From Candidatus Thorarchaeota archaeon (GTDB lineage: Archaea > Asgardarchaeota > Thorarchaeia > Thorarchaeales > Thorarchaeaceae): a DNA stretch of 40,786 bases. Below the pieces are notes generated by a model. That model was not told the DNA's origin and made no database searches. It saw only the letters and a program-made list of their open reading frames with translations. The DNA is taken from positions 1-40,786 of the forward strand of contig JAEORO010000061.1 of NCBI GenBank assembly GCA_016840855.1. Direction: 5' to 3'. Within the stretch, counting starts at the first letter, position 1; the number at the start of each line of letters is the position of its first letter. Of this stretch, positions 34,101-40,786 are shown piece after piece. A program made the translations under genes and the position numbers.

Positions 34101-34483
34101 ATAAACTGCTCATAGTGGCGATTATTCAAATCTCCATTCTGAAGAACATCTTTCGCAGTCCATGTTAGAGAGTCAATTTGAGCCTCAAGATTAGAGCCAG
34201 TCCATCCATCTGTGAGAGAAACGGAGGCGATTCCTGAAGAGGAGGAATCAATGTAGAAAGTGCCCTGGTCGATGTTCGTTATTTGCCCGCTGAGTTTAAC
34301 CGGAAGTGCAGGTCCGACTCCAGCACTTCGATCTATACTATCCGCAGCTAACCTAGTATCAGTTGCCTTTGGTAGATATGGATTGAAATCGCTAGTCGTG
34401 AGATTGCTGTCAGATGACAAGTTTAGCATTGGAAAAATAAATAGAACTGCAACTAGAATGCCTATGAGATTGTTTCTCCTCAA
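22160..34483 (-). CDS. Giant secreted surface protein: DUF2341-LamG pairs, ~22 beta-sandwich repeats, C-terminal membrane anchor and cytoplasmic tail
   Basis: About 4,107 residues. The start is taken as TTG 34483 (MRRNNLIGIL) because an AGAGGAGG lies seven bases upstream; the frame is open to 34546. Order: signal peptide (1 to about 25), an N-terminal beta region to about 530 with the Asp-rich PDDDGRDCYDDNSDF, DUF2341 (545-640), LamG-type lectin fold (655-890, VWHLDESPTGP to FDEIRVSNA), a spacer, a second DUF2341 (1088-1190) and LamG (1204-1435), then about 22 beta-sandwich units of ~100 residues (about 1490-3830) with the recurring pattern TxLxVxxxxxxPYGxxxxLxIxxxDLDxGxPI. A single membrane helix (3846-3865, GLPISIFIIVLLGAYVKIW) is followed by VPKRIRQ and a ~240-residue charged, helical, acidic tail. 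It should be anchored in the cell membrane and project far outward, as an adhesin, S-layer partner or cell-contact protein. Divergent from a paralog at 34836. Confidence 0.85.
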   Translation of the reverse strand: MRRNNLIGILVAVLFIFPMLNLSSDSNLTTSDFNPYLPKATDTRLAADSIDRSAGVGPALPVKLSGQITNIDQGTFYIDSSSSGIASVSLTDGWTGSNLEAQIDSLTWTAKDVLQNGDLNNRHYEQFIVTTDTTQNDDAVYVPDGWTVIKNVIDDNKHPQHGFYELDSDPNGIGGTWGVYLEAQLTTSYDANPNDEIYIGQMVSMPYRELYSAQISFRYRVSSSSTMNDKVHIFVRLAGYTYKYHVFESGDTTDTWLTTSPLTIPASSMTGLSTHTLLFDIGLATDESVTQTSASNAYAYIDDVQLDLTVRPFPEQVDLKANGTIVWGSTTHSVYPYVPDDDGRDCYDDNSDFLDGFNGIDLDGYDGGPIGELDTGIYGSFLAGSLFETGMQFPLDIPQGAIITSAYVEVEAIDSSSPYLLGMRVYVADQDTVQSFSVPYSWANGTHLEDWIKSWVETSIDWSFTSWETSFDTRYRSPEIGPLVQSVISRSGWSTGNYICFMLTHMYSGTSNTRWNGIKGTAGFSGEDRARLFVEYVLPEPEDNILFFEYQKDITIDHTSVVADLTDFPVLIDLVDSDLKDHVQANGNDIIFTIDGTPLAHEIELFDQDYSPTEAHLVAWVKVPLLSSSIDTVITMAYGNPEAELVGRATVWDDYVGVWHLDESPTGPVYDSSQYNNHGTTLGSMSSSDLVTGHIGSGFDLDGIDDMINVLESPSLDSVKSGGTISLWINWLDSSDGGYQRILTTSDRFALNPTPPPTLLQTDGFEFAVQPDGDNFFYPWGGSGSDYNLATNPFTNSIWQHLVVTLDYSTKSVVIYLDGAPLVLTIENVPAQWTQLASLGTWLWGGHQLDAASRFLGMFDEIRVSNAILSPEWIETEYNNQDNTAAFYSVGAEETIPDTWVEAGETQVVFTTSSAGIVTLNVNLVMDIGGIVETMDENFDNGVSYFIKSGSNIVNWTAKVMVSPPAGATSLGFSVEYPRAEWKATKVLNPLDKPKALGSDWWYQGGTLTLNPASIDFWGVWTLKFISWNFLQDLQINNTAFDIDEAAKFTITTPTIYGARAGLDLLKPNGDTWYSSFNQTSASTAHKFPSFRYRKVITIPSSQIYGTVVNFPVLVQFTDTDLHNPSKVRSDASDILFASGDTILDHEIENFQQNYPVNTALLVAWVKTNLTAGVDNYITMYYGSPVVDNLENPSGVWSNDFEAVWHLGESVISGPTHYDSSGNNYNGVRNGNEQTAQLARAGYGQTFDGIGDYISIDETLTPNNDVLISGWFRLSSSHSSTSPNTRVIMEKYADMTHNMAIALAGTNYGGSVAPGSLVFKVESSSEGAAYTWTSTITSWAANVWFFIACYVDEDAPENNAIWVNNGWASTDQLLSTTYVNVSYVEEWRLGGGEYDSGIYGTGYFPGSLDEFRVSNTFRDFEWLRTEAQNQLNTGTFLSRGTEQQRASTDHTLETQFDSTAPAGQWTAVAYYNDTGNSVSNKTGLFERTFIVRHPTTLTLNEPLDAVGDRLSVKTAGDSLIIEYELTDDITTQGVTGATVKMNWTTPSTITLNDYGGGLYGKVLSTTSLGDNKQWHINVWSYHQYYNNATEYFDIDLYHSTRLQASGITTTPADFNFTATLIFRDQYTSAPIQGATITYDDGSPVEYVTDNGDGTYDIAIPTNSLSLGNHQYVFNATKSGAYLHEAQVDVTFTLRAHRTAVTVTGDMTTPYGNDTQVNVFLFDLDTESEVGISDVSTLTFSYTGGYLSDVFGTYSATLTTADWNVGSVTATLNIVMSNIKIQAPTPYLFTIQILAHKTSLTVTGAITKPYGNQTELTIVLTDLETGLPVPIGSVSNIQLQHNFGTDNFGSYAIILDTSTWDVGSWTVTVNVAMSGTIYSAPSSYQFTVTIRSMISTLYTGPSAFNFTIGSDFVVDLHLNISEAGQYYGNPIIGRAAGEFSVPGYTISLDTSQNAVGLYKLTIDWGQLSPGGSYEITVYFTSWDSEYSNAHLIIQFSYRPIVSYLSSPNYPQVTTPYQLDVEIILEYADADFGTGIEGATITSPDHQAWIANSTDETGGVYSVWIDVSTLAKGTHYISLTAYKSGYDAKTLQFRIVIRDAYTSVTPSVGSLDIPIGNSVVFTVDYTDLDRILPIDNLTSPYTQVISTWGNFSVVYVPLNQEYRITFRTSDSDTIAQNQVYTFTFLKENYQTVQFSITVTIRTHNTDFRIVSSIEPTSTIGTFNISVYYGDLDNAVGIKSALVIFSVSNLSGPVISSYDYDLVLGDGFYIIQVPAWQFGLGLQTFTVYADWTGVVAKYKDKSFVTSANVVGRESALTLLLGSEPTPYNEDMGYIFFYSDLFSGIGIDNLTGNVFIYVSFQDQTVDPSDIIIADFSSTEAGKYSVEFNTSIFSRTGIIYMNVFVNWSKGVSPFYSNRTDVISIRVLPRNTLLSITPAPSTSYNEDAEFTLRFEDITSGMLINDDPKLTISMNVSFSYVESGGTFTITVDTGQFGSLGIKAILIDVTWSGSPFYANRTGRITYISVKERITTLEYLTPPPTQYGDLVIFNVTWTDTTEGASIPITAATLVLKEGATPIDSGKYTYVEISPGIYQVTLNTTYAMGPGTDTLRVEMSIGVFYYVVPKFLDRLFTVLERATIVAANPVANVPFGSPIIIVVSYVDLFTSVPIANDAAHGYPVTVEVLGQTFTSTWRPVEQNYLLNISWNPSWDATWLPGTSHTFTIQMSYAPQAPFYAQKETQVTFKVRSRLSSLALITEPETTPYLDNVIFTVYFSDEDANGLGIAGAVILISGFTEFSDYVVSEGSPGYYEVTFFTTSVANPGTHVLNIQADWTGAPYHNDASRDVSVLVRTRATNLEVTVPPSQTLFLDDVSFEFEFNDLDAGTSISLADLTIIHLYWPNMTEINQLDYSIIETSGTYELTISSIVLTTIPVTGLSIRVAVDWPVAQDPFYGDDYTIVKITITGRSILVETDQIERTPKGDVLDITINLSDLDTGNPIEGAIILFSCQGHFLQEGIDYTTSEGLGIYVFNVDTLSLIGTGTFLFDIEVQWNPSLPPFYSNRSVVTLTGLVDLVRTSLQVNALVPSSVQYTGTVSLNVTWSDLDHVLPVTGYSAILASNIKYLVSGTTPASLVVYEYGSSGIYNISFSTSDLTTLGPYTLRIVAAVSVYASVTVTPQFNVIAINTVLTPDETSVTVDWKSGADVWVEYRDLLNDVSISSALSVIWEYKVSGITIDSGPLVEFGSTGRYTTIIDTTGFGAGTYVITVTAMKDKYTVALTTITLVVMTLPSEIILYDPTETVTPVNRGDPVYIEIELWDITDSISIDSTQVRNASGYLQVYAMLEGLKYYMSYDVFSGRWDVTIPGNATILEALLSYDIQIFASFRNYDPAVNQFKIYIRQTATQLKVIGIPDPTKLEVYYLQNVTLQLNFTANAISMLIDDANVSWIDSTRDIYLNFTSIGGGIWTLTFNTSILGFGTVGVSFYGYPTNTTLANTLTSMTLTIKKIPTSIEGPTEIIELDWGWTGYISLNFSDDYNSRYVSGALVTYNYGNLDFNATDLGNGTYSLFIDTTILDSNVRERITTAFFLLNYEERSFSFYIRVEERPTELIVDFPDQNFISFEQGIYYLQLPMGDTIDISLLYNDISTVGGLFGGITNANFTDYTEMRANDYFIGTMPIVFQQGFGYYNFTFDTSNASLYDRHTGPIIIEGKYFQFEIGIFDDHRQLQVVYFNIKLIQTPTEILHEGEVIDTELVYTMINGETLTFDFYLNDTWHGWGVAGASFTIESGTTAIISSNSSLGNGYYRIVIRAVGYGDFSSIRIVMSLAFHEDAIINFEIRPQANDFDKLLINITFYGLPISIFIIVLLGAYVKIWSVPKRIRQINGQLKSLKKGKVPKPVSGVKSRQQLTAELFNDTFEELKITRTAAQMPEEAIPIEVPEMGELLMQLAILTHLSAEELDEFQADIKKMKMSEQAAFVKEVIMQEAIRSARREGKTIEETLANIQQEALRRLGGEEKEEPVEAIEPEDEERVFLEEEEKDEVVHKEIITPEHEKPVDETPEIEQDKMTLYEIEELRRDLEQKGVPPHEIETIIEQAKALPRDLVDELVKSLEGKKE

Positions 34484-34835
34484 AGAACGGCCTCCTCTTA
34501 TACTGTCAACCAAAAGCCCATACAACACATGTCTGCATTCTCTCAAGTATGGACTCTGAGCAACAGTTCCAGTATACTCTAATGTATAAGAAGTTGTTCA
34601 GGAGATATTACATTCTGTAGAAAGAAAACTCCGTCTTTTTTTCGAGAACTCTATGAGTCATTATTGATAGTAGAAATACAGACGAAAAAAAGAACGAAGT
34701 TTCAATCCAGCGAATAAGTACACATGCCATGAATTGTTATATTGTTGAGCTTAGGAAAATGACAAGTTCTTAGTAGATAGCTTCTCAATTATGGTTAATT
34801 TGAGAATTATATGAACTCGAGGAGACTCATCAGCA
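34484..34835. promoter_or_regulatory. Divergent promoter region between two giant surface-protein genes
   Basis: Minus strand: TATA-like CTTATACAT (about 34582-34590) and ribosome binding site AGAGGAGG (complement of 34491-34498). Plus strand: TATA-like TTATATTG (about 34737-34744) or AATTATATG (34806-34814), and GAGGAGA (34818-34824) ten bases before ATG 34836. A perfect inverted repeat, CTTTTTTTCG (34635-34644) and CGAAAAAAAG (34683-34692), lies between the promoters. No gene is seen. Confidence 0.5.
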
Positions 34836-37800
34836 ATGAGGCACAAATACGCGTTAAGCTTAGTTTTGATTGTGATATTCATATCTCCGGCATTAAGCAA
34901 TACTGATACAATGTTAGCCCGTAATAGTGGCGGTACGAGTTTTCCAAACATGAATAACAGCTTCATGCAGAGTGCTGATTATCAATCTGGTACTGGTCCC
35001 TCACTTCCGATTATTCTGTCAGGTATAGCTACTGACAGATACAGTGGAACTCTGCAAATTGATGCCTCAACATCAGATATTCACACAATCACATTGGATG
35101 ATGGATGGTCAGGTTCCAATCTGCAAACAAGGATAGACTCATTGTCTATGGAAATATCTGACGCTTTAATTAATCCATCATGGAATGCATATCATCCAGA
35201 GAAATGGTTAGTTGGTACAACGTCATATTATGGAGAAGATGTGTATGTTCCAGATGGATGGACACTTGTGAAGAATGAAATGCACGAGAGTGCACACCCT
35301 CACTCAGGAGATTGGGAAAATAATTTTGCAAGTACAGGAGGATATGAAAATTCTCCGCGATATCGCTATGAAGCAATAATCGATTCAACAAGTGCAGCAA
35401 GTGATGAGTTATACTTCAGTCAGCTAGTTAATGCACCTTGGAGAGAAATATACTCCGCAGAGATTAGTTTCATGTATTATGTTATTCCGGGATATAATAC
35501 AAGTAGCTTGATGAATTTGTTCTTCCGTTTTGCAGGTATTGAAAGAACGTACACTGTATTCGAAGTTGGAGATCCGACAGGAGTATGGCTACAGGCTACA
35601 GCAATACTAACAGCAGCCGATTTGGCATCAGTAAGTCTACCTGACGCATTATTATTTGATATTGGGATGGGAACGGATTTGACTGGAGCCAGTCCGCAAA
35701 TTCAGTTCAGAGCTTATATTGATGAAATCAAATTGACAATGAACGTTAGACCATTTCCAGAGCAAATCGATCTCAAAGTAAATGGTACTGCAGTAATTGG
35801 TGCAACTCAAGGAAGCATCTATCCATACCTACCTGATGATAGTAATAGAGATGCTGAAGATAATACAGCAAATGGAATAGACCTAGATGGTTGGCCTTGG
35901 GGATCTGGCTCACCAGGTATTTTGTATGTTGGAGCATGGGGCTCAGCATGGACTGATGCATCCCCGTATCAAAGCGGATTCCAGTTCCCACTCTCAATAC
36001 CACAAGGAGCAGCAATTACGTCTGCTTATTTCGAAGTGGAACCAATTTCGGAAACTGCGATTACTTCAACGAGAATCTATGCAGCTGGTCAGAACTCATC
36101 TGGTCTTCCAATAGAAAATTTCACAACAGGCTTACCAAACTTGGAAGATCGATATAATTGGGTGGATACGAGCGTTGCTTGGGAAGTGACTGATTGGTTA
36201 GGACCAGTACGTATCCGTCAAAGGTCTCCTGATATCGCTCCCCTAATTCAAGCCATTGTATCCGATAGTAATTGGGACAGTAGCCAATACGCATGTTTGA
36301 TGTTGGATTACATGTGGTCAAGTAATTACCAAGCTGAGTGGGGAATTAAAGGGTCATCCGGAACTAATAATTATCTTCAAGACGAACTCGCAAGACTGTT
36401 TGTTGAGTACATGATACCACTACCTGAAGACACAGTATATTTCATGCAGCATGAGAAGGATATTACTATCGACCATAATCAAGTGTCAGGGACACTTTCA
36501 AACTTCCCAGTTTTAATCGATATTACTGATACAGATTTGAAGACAGATGTTCAGCCAGATGGCGATGATATCATCTTCAAGTTGGGAGATGAATCTCTTG
36601 ATTTCGAGATTGAGTTATTTGATCAAGATTATAGTCCTACACATGCGCGCTTGGTCGCTTGGGTGAAGATACCGATTCTTTCTGCGACCCAGGACACCGT
36701 CATCACAATGGCGTATGGAAATCCAAATGCGGGTCCGTCCAGCTCAACAAAGGTATGGGATGAGTATGAAACTGTGCATCATTTGGCAGATGACCCATCA
36801 GGAATTGTCTATGATAGTACCTCGAATAATTACGATGGTACTTCGTTTGGTGGAATGACCTCTGATGACCTTGTATCAGGCGTTGCAGGACAAGGCATTA
36901 ACTTCGACTATGATTCAGTAACCATCCCTAACTCAGATATGATCAATATCGGACAAATCTATACTGATGATTGGACCTCCTTTACTGTCAGTCTGTGGAT
37001 GTATGTTGACCTAAACAGAGATAGTCGAGTTTTTTCAAAATCTCCCTCAACGACCTCAACTGCACATATAATAACAACAAGATTTGCCTCTCTGACACCT
37101 ACTGCACGTTTACGGACGGATTATGGTGGGATTACGACGAATGCGAATACATCATTCTCTCTAGGTAGTTGGCAGTACATTTCATGGAGTTGGTATGCCT
37201 CTACCTCCACCTCCGACCTTAATGTTGTAGGCTATATGAATGCGTTACCAGTTATACAAGTTTCTCGGACAGGTACTAATCTCTATGATAGTAATGACGT
37301 CTTTGTGATAGCAAACAATAACATGGCAACTGATGCTTCGAATGAGAGATTCTTCGACGGAATGCTTGATGAGATTCGATTAACTCGGAGTATTCGGAGC
37401 TTTGCTTGGATTGAAACAGAATACAATAACCAAGCAAATCCAGCATCATTTGTGAGCGTGGGAACTGAAAGGTCAATACAGAGTACTTGGACAGATACTG
37501 AATCGACGACTGTTAGGTTCAGCACCACATCACCAATCCCTGTTTCGATATTCCCGATTGTAACTATGGATATTGTTGGTGGAGGACAAAGCCTCGATGA
37601 GAACATGGAGGAAGGAACCTCATTTTATGTAGCAAATGACACAGTTGTTGAATGGACTGCGAATGTTTTAGTTTCACCACCTGTGGATGCAGAATCGCTC
37701 AACGTCAGAATTGACTATCCGCTGACTGAGTGGAAACCGATTACAGTTACGAATCCAATTGGTCAAGTAAAAACATATGGAACTGATTGGACATTCCACG

Positions 37801-40786
37801 ATGGCAGGGTTGTAATCTATTCTGACGCTGTAGATATTTGGGGAGTCTGGACTATTGAGTTCAATAGTTGGAACTATGTCTATGATTTGAAACTTGGACC
37901 AAGTGGTCAATCAAACTATGAAACATACACATTCAATGTCAATGATAATGCTGAGTTTAAGGTTTCATCACCTTGGATAGAAAATGCGCGTACTGGCCTT
38001 GTGTTGACAGCTCCGGATGACAGCATCTGGTACACCAATTATGTAACAACCGGAACTCCTGGAACATCGTGGGACATTCCATCATTTGCTTATCGCATGC
38101 AACTCACAGTACCTGCTGCGCAGGTTGATTATACTGTCACATACTTCCCATTGTTGGTTAGTTTTGCAGATACTGATTTTCAAACAAAGGTACAAGCAGA
38201 TGGTGATGACTTTGTCTTTGTTCAAAATGACAAAGTTTTGGCGCATGAAATTGATCGATTCGATCAGAGCACAGGTAGACTTGTGGCTTGGGTTCGAGCA
38301 AATCTCTCAAGTACTTTCGATAACACGTTCTGGTTATATTATGGAAATCCAGTTATCGGGTCCACCGAATCTCCCGAAACCCTCTGGTCCGATGGGTATG
38401 AGGCGGTCTGGCTGCTAAATGAGTATGTGACAGATGAAGGTTCAGGTGGACTTCACTTTGACTCAACATCTAACGGATACGTCGGCAACCAGTTTGGCAA
38501 CTCCCGAACAACTGGCATTGTAAATGGATATGGTCAGAATTTTGATGGGAATGATTGGATAGCAATCAATTCTACTCAAAATCTTAAGCCTGTAGGCGAC
38601 GTTACAATTTCTGGCTGGTTCTATATTTCGAGCACTTGGAGTTCTACATCATCACCCTCCAGACTACTCGTAGCTAAATATCTTGATGGGAACAACAATT
38701 TCCACATAGCGTTAGCAGGATCAGATTATACCGAGTCAGGAGTACCTGCAGGCTGTCTCGTATTTGGTTTTGAAATTAATAATCAGGAATGGGCAAAATG
38801 GACAACTCGAGTAAGCTGGACTGCTGGTTGGTACCACTTTGCTTGCGTGATGGATGCGGATACACCCTCGAATAATAAGATCTATATCAACGGTGCAGAC
38901 AATACCGATGCAGGATCCATAGGAGGAGCAACATCATTAAGTTTAGCTTTTGATGCAGATTGGGGTATTGGTGGGAGGTATGTTGAAACATCCGAATTTC
39001 CAACTGGAGAGGCGTTCCATACTGGCATAATTGATGAATTGAGGATTGCTACGACTCAAAGACCTGTAGGATGGTACGCTGTTGAGTATGATAATGTAGT
39101 AAACATTGGCGCTTTTATTAGTAGAGGAAACGAGGAGTCAAGAACTTCACCTCAACATACCTTGTCAAAGATTATTGATTCTTCAGCTCCAGCTGGTCTT
39201 TGGACAGCTTCAGTATACTACAACGATACCGGATCAACAGTTTCCTACAAGACAGGACTCTATGAGAGAAACTTCATAGTTAAGCATGACACTTCACTCA
39301 CAATTATCAATCCAGCAGATGCAGTGAGTGACAAGACAGCCTATAGAGTGGCTGGAGAAATCTTGTACATTGAGATGGAATTGACTGACGATGTAAATAC
39401 AAACAAGATAGCAGGCGCTGTTGTCAAGATGAATTGGTCAGTATCAGGTACACCAACTGAACTGACTCTCAACGATATAGGTAATGGCAGGTATGGAAAG
39501 TCTGTCAACACTTCTGATTTAGGTGTTGCGGGAAAGTATAGAATCAACATCAACTCATATCATCAATACTACAACAACGCAACAGATTACTTCGACTTGG
39601 AATTATATCATACGACAGAACTTGATTTCACTGATGTAGATACCACACCAGTAGGTTTTGACTTTACAGCGACATTAATCTTCGAAGATAGCTACAATGG
39701 AGTACCAATTACAGATGCAACCATTGCATTTGAGAATGGTACCCTTGTTAATGTCGTTGAAGAAGGAGCAGGACGATATAACATCTCATTGAGTACTGGA
39801 GGATTAAGCTACGGGGACCATGTATATGTCTTCAAAGCCACAAAAGCAGGGTCGTATCTAGAAGAGAGTACTGTCACGATAACGTTCACACTTCGAAAAC
39901 ACTTTACATCAGTTTCAGTCGTCGGCGACCTAGTTACACCATATGGTGACCCAACTCCTGTGACTGTCATAATAGTTGACACGGACACAGGACTGGCATT
40001 AGCAACGACAAGCAATGTTAATTCATGGAGCTTCACTTCAAGCTACTCCCCAATAAGTGAAACAAATCCAATTGATTTTGCTGTATCACTTACAACTGGT
40101 GGATGGAATGTTGGGACAGAAACTGTGACACTAGCGGTTTCAATGAGTGGTATTTACTACAATCCACAAAATTACCAGTTTGACATTCAGATCAGGAAAC
40201 ACTACACATCTGCCACTGTAATTGGAGATTTGATCAGTCCCTACGGAACTACTACAACTCTAACAATAGTGATTGTTGACACAGATACAGGCACCACGCT
40301 CAGTGCGTCTGAAGTGTCGAGTTTCCTGCTTGACCCGGCGAGCTACTCGAACCATCCAGAGTCGAGCCCAATAGACCTCATCGTTGACCTTGATACCAGC
40401 GCATGGGCTGTAGGGACTGATACAGTCACCCTCTCAGTAGTGATGAGCGGGAACTATAACAATCCTGCCAACTACCAGTTTGACATTCAAATTCGGAATC
40501 ACTACACATCTGTCACTGTGATTGGTGACTTAATCACACCTTATGGTCAGTCCACATCTCTTACTCTTGTCATTATTGACTTGGACACAGGATTACCCCT
40601 AACTTCCTCATCTGTTTCAAGTTTCACTTTTACACCAAATTCCTATGGCTCGCAGAGCGATCCAAGTCCAAGTGATCTTGATTTCATACTTGATACTAGT
40701 TTATGGAGCGTTGCCACAGAAACTGTCACCCTCTCAGTGGTGATGAGTGGAAACTACAACAATCCAGCCAACTACCAGTTTGACAT
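34836..40786 (+). CDS. Giant secreted surface protein paralog, 3' end outside window
   Basis: An open frame from ATG 34836 runs to the window end without a stop (1,983 complete codons); I checked the frame at the start, near 35700, 36423, 37500, 38085, 39900 and at the last codons. Signal peptide MRHKYALSLVLIVIFISPAL. It is colinear with the minus-strand giant: shared N-terminal DDGWSGSNLQTRIDSL and YVPDGWTLVKNE, DUF2341 (538-630), LamG (644-880), DUF2341 (1083-1180), LamG (1189-1430), then beta-sandwich repeats from about 1472. Its last three units are 100-residue repeats with an exact 300-base period. The acidic PDDSNRDAEDNTANG segment parallels the Asp-rich one of the paralog. Ribosome binding site GAGGAGA. 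Whether it also ends in a membrane helix and tail lies beyond the window. Confidence 0.88.
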   Translation, partial: MRHKYALSLVLIVIFISPALSNTDTMLARNSGGTSFPNMNNSFMQSADYQSGTGPSLPIILSGIATDRYSGTLQIDASTSDIHTITLDDGWSGSNLQTRIDSLSMEISDALINPSWNAYHPEKWLVGTTSYYGEDVYVPDGWTLVKNEMHESAHPHSGDWENNFASTGGYENSPRYRYEAIIDSTSAASDELYFSQLVNAPWREIYSAEISFMYYVIPGYNTSSLMNLFFRFAGIERTYTVFEVGDPTGVWLQATAILTAADLASVSLPDALLFDIGMGTDLTGASPQIQFRAYIDEIKLTMNVRPFPEQIDLKVNGTAVIGATQGSIYPYLPDDSNRDAEDNTANGIDLDGWPWGSGSPGILYVGAWGSAWTDASPYQSGFQFPLSIPQGAAITSAYFEVEPISETAITSTRIYAAGQNSSGLPIENFTTGLPNLEDRYNWVDTSVAWEVTDWLGPVRIRQRSPDIAPLIQAIVSDSNWDSSQYACLMLDYMWSSNYQAEWGIKGSSGTNNYLQDELARLFVEYMIPLPEDTVYFMQHEKDITIDHNQVSGTLSNFPVLIDITDTDLKTDVQPDGDDIIFKLGDESLDFEIELFDQDYSPTHARLVAWVKIPILSATQDTVITMAYGNPNAGPSSSTKVWDEYETVHHLADDPSGIVYDSTSNNYDGTSFGGMTSDDLVSGVAGQGINFDYDSVTIPNSDMINIGQIYTDDWTSFTVSLWMYVDLNRDSRVFSKSPSTTSTAHIITTRFASLTPTARLRTDYGGITTNANTSFSLGSWQYISWSWYASTSTSDLNVVGYMNALPVIQVSRTGTNLYDSNDVFVIANNNMATDASNERFFDGMLDEIRLTRSIRSFAWIETEYNNQANPASFVSVGTERSIQSTWTDTESTTVRFSTTSPIPVSIFPIVTMDIVGGGQSLDENMEEGTSFYVANDTVVEWTANVLVSPPVDAESLNVRIDYPLTEWKPITVTNPIGQVKTYGTDWTFHDGRVVIYSDAVDIWGVWTIEFNSWNYVYDLKLGPSGQSNYETYTFNVNDNAEFKVSSPWIENARTGLVLTAPDDSIWYTNYVTTGTPGTSWDIPSFAYRMQLTVPAAQVDYTVTYFPLLVSFADTDFQTKVQADGDDFVFVQNDKVLAHEIDRFDQSTGRLVAWVRANLSSTFDNTFWLYYGNPVIGSTESPETLWSDGYEAVWLLNEYVTDEGSGGLHFDSTSNGYVGNQFGNSRTTGIVNGYGQNFDGNDWIAINSTQNLKPVGDVTISGWFYISSTWSSTSSPSRLLVAKYLDGNNNFHIALAGSDYTESGVPAGCLVFGFEINNQEWAKWTTRVSWTAGWYHFACVMDADTPSNNKIYINGADNTDAGSIGGATSLSLAFDADWGIGGRYVETSEFPTGEAFHTGIIDELRIATTQRPVGWYAVEYDNVVNIGAFISRGNEESRTSPQHTLSKIIDSSAPAGLWTASVYYNDTGSTVSYKTGLYERNFIVKHDTSLTIINPADAVSDKTAYRVAGEILYIEMELTDDVNTNKIAGAVVKMNWSVSGTPTELTLNDIGNGRYGKSVNTSDLGVAGKYRININSYHQYYNNATDYFDLELYHTTELDFTDVDTTPVGFDFTATLIFEDSYNGVPITDATIAFENGTLVNVVEEGAGRYNISLSTGGLSYGDHVYVFKATKAGSYLEESTVTITFTLRKHFTSVSVVGDLVTPYGDPTPVTVIIVDTDTGLALATTSNVNSWSFTSSYSPISETNPIDFAVSLTTGGWNVGTETVTLAVSMSGIYYNPQNYQFDIQIRKHYTSATVIGDLISPYGTTTTLTIVIVDTDTGTTLSASEVSSFLLDPASYSNHPESSPIDLIVDLDTSAWAVGTDTVTLSVVMSGNYNNPANYQFDIQIRNHYTSVTVIGDLITPYGQSTSLTLVIIDLDTGLPLTSSSVSSFTFTPNSYGSQSDPSPSDLDFILDTSLWSVATETVTLSVVMSGNYNNPANYQFD
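39900..40786 (+). repeat. Tandem 300-base coding repeats
   Basis: Units begin at 39900, 40200 and 40500 (last one cut by the window). Each encodes about 100 residues running from HYTSxTVIGDLI-PYG through a D-x-DTG segment to MSGNYNNPANYQFDIQIR. Landmarks such as ACTACACATC (40201, 40501) and ACTACCAGTTTGACAT (40471, 40771) recur exactly 300 bases apart. The first unit is the most diverged. They are beta-sandwich domains of the giant surface protein. Confidence 0.9.

Noticed and set aside
38086..38418. 110-residue plus-strand frame within the second giant gene
   Set aside because: It is in another frame from the continuous giant reading frame, which carries the recognisable second DUF2341 domain through the same bases.
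39900..40786. CRISPR-like periodicity
   Set aside because: The period is 300 bases, the units are translated and keep frame; no short repeat-spacer structure anywhere in the window.

Overview
The window looks like a chromosomal segment of an archaeon. Evidence is an XPB helicase, a clamp-loader (RFC) type AAA+ protein, an Orc1/Cdc6-like protein, a RadA-like protein, RIO1-family kinases, TATA-like promoters about 25 bases upstream of probable leaderless starts, and frequent TTG/GTG starts preceded by GGTG/GGAG sites. The very large DUF2341/LamG/beta-sandwich surface proteins and the mix of information-processing paralogs would fit an Asgard-type archaeon, but that placement is an inference; no rRNA or other marker is present.

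Layout. 1-2380: tail of an unidentified protein, two tandem RIO1-type kinases on the minus strand, then a 580-base gene-free stretch rich in hairpins. 2381-9416: XPB helicase, an APH-family phosphotransferase, a small DUF2240-like protein, a divergent RFC-like AAA+ protein, a protein with the XPB/Ssl2 N-terminal-type domain but no helicase, and, overlapping it, a MetE-like zinc protein. 9440-13651: a minus-strand run of five membrane-protein genes, three of which share one architecture (two membrane segments, a cytoplasmic loop with a shared motif, two more segments, a soluble C-terminal domain). 13796-19052: two Bcp-type peroxiredoxins in tandem, malic enzyme behind a leader with two mutually exclusive hairpin pairings, and a GlcF/GlcD-type iron-sulfur/flavin 2-hydroxyacid oxidoreductase pair. 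19156-21972: an Orc1/Cdc6-like protein lacking the Walker A lysine, a lipoyl-carrier GcvH-like protein, a small zinc ribbon and a RadA-like protein with an eroded Walker A.

22160-40786 is dominated by two giant, divergently transcribed secreted paralogs. The minus-strand one is complete (about 4,107 residues): signal peptide, N-terminal beta region, two DUF2341+LamG pairs, about 22 beta-sandwich repeats, one C-terminal membrane helix and a charged helical cytoplasmic tail of about 240 residues. The plus-strand one starts at 34836, is colinear with the first over about 1,500 residues, and runs off the window end inside exact 300-base tandem repeats.

The most interesting themes are: (1) the head-to-head giant surface proteins, one with a long intracellular tail; (2) three replication/recombination-type ATPases in which active-site elements are lost or changed (RFC-like, Orc1/Cdc6-like, RadA-like), alongside an XPB-type domain separated from its helicase; (3) the triplicated membrane-protein operon of unknown role. 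No tRNA, rRNA, CRISPR array or transposase was recognised.
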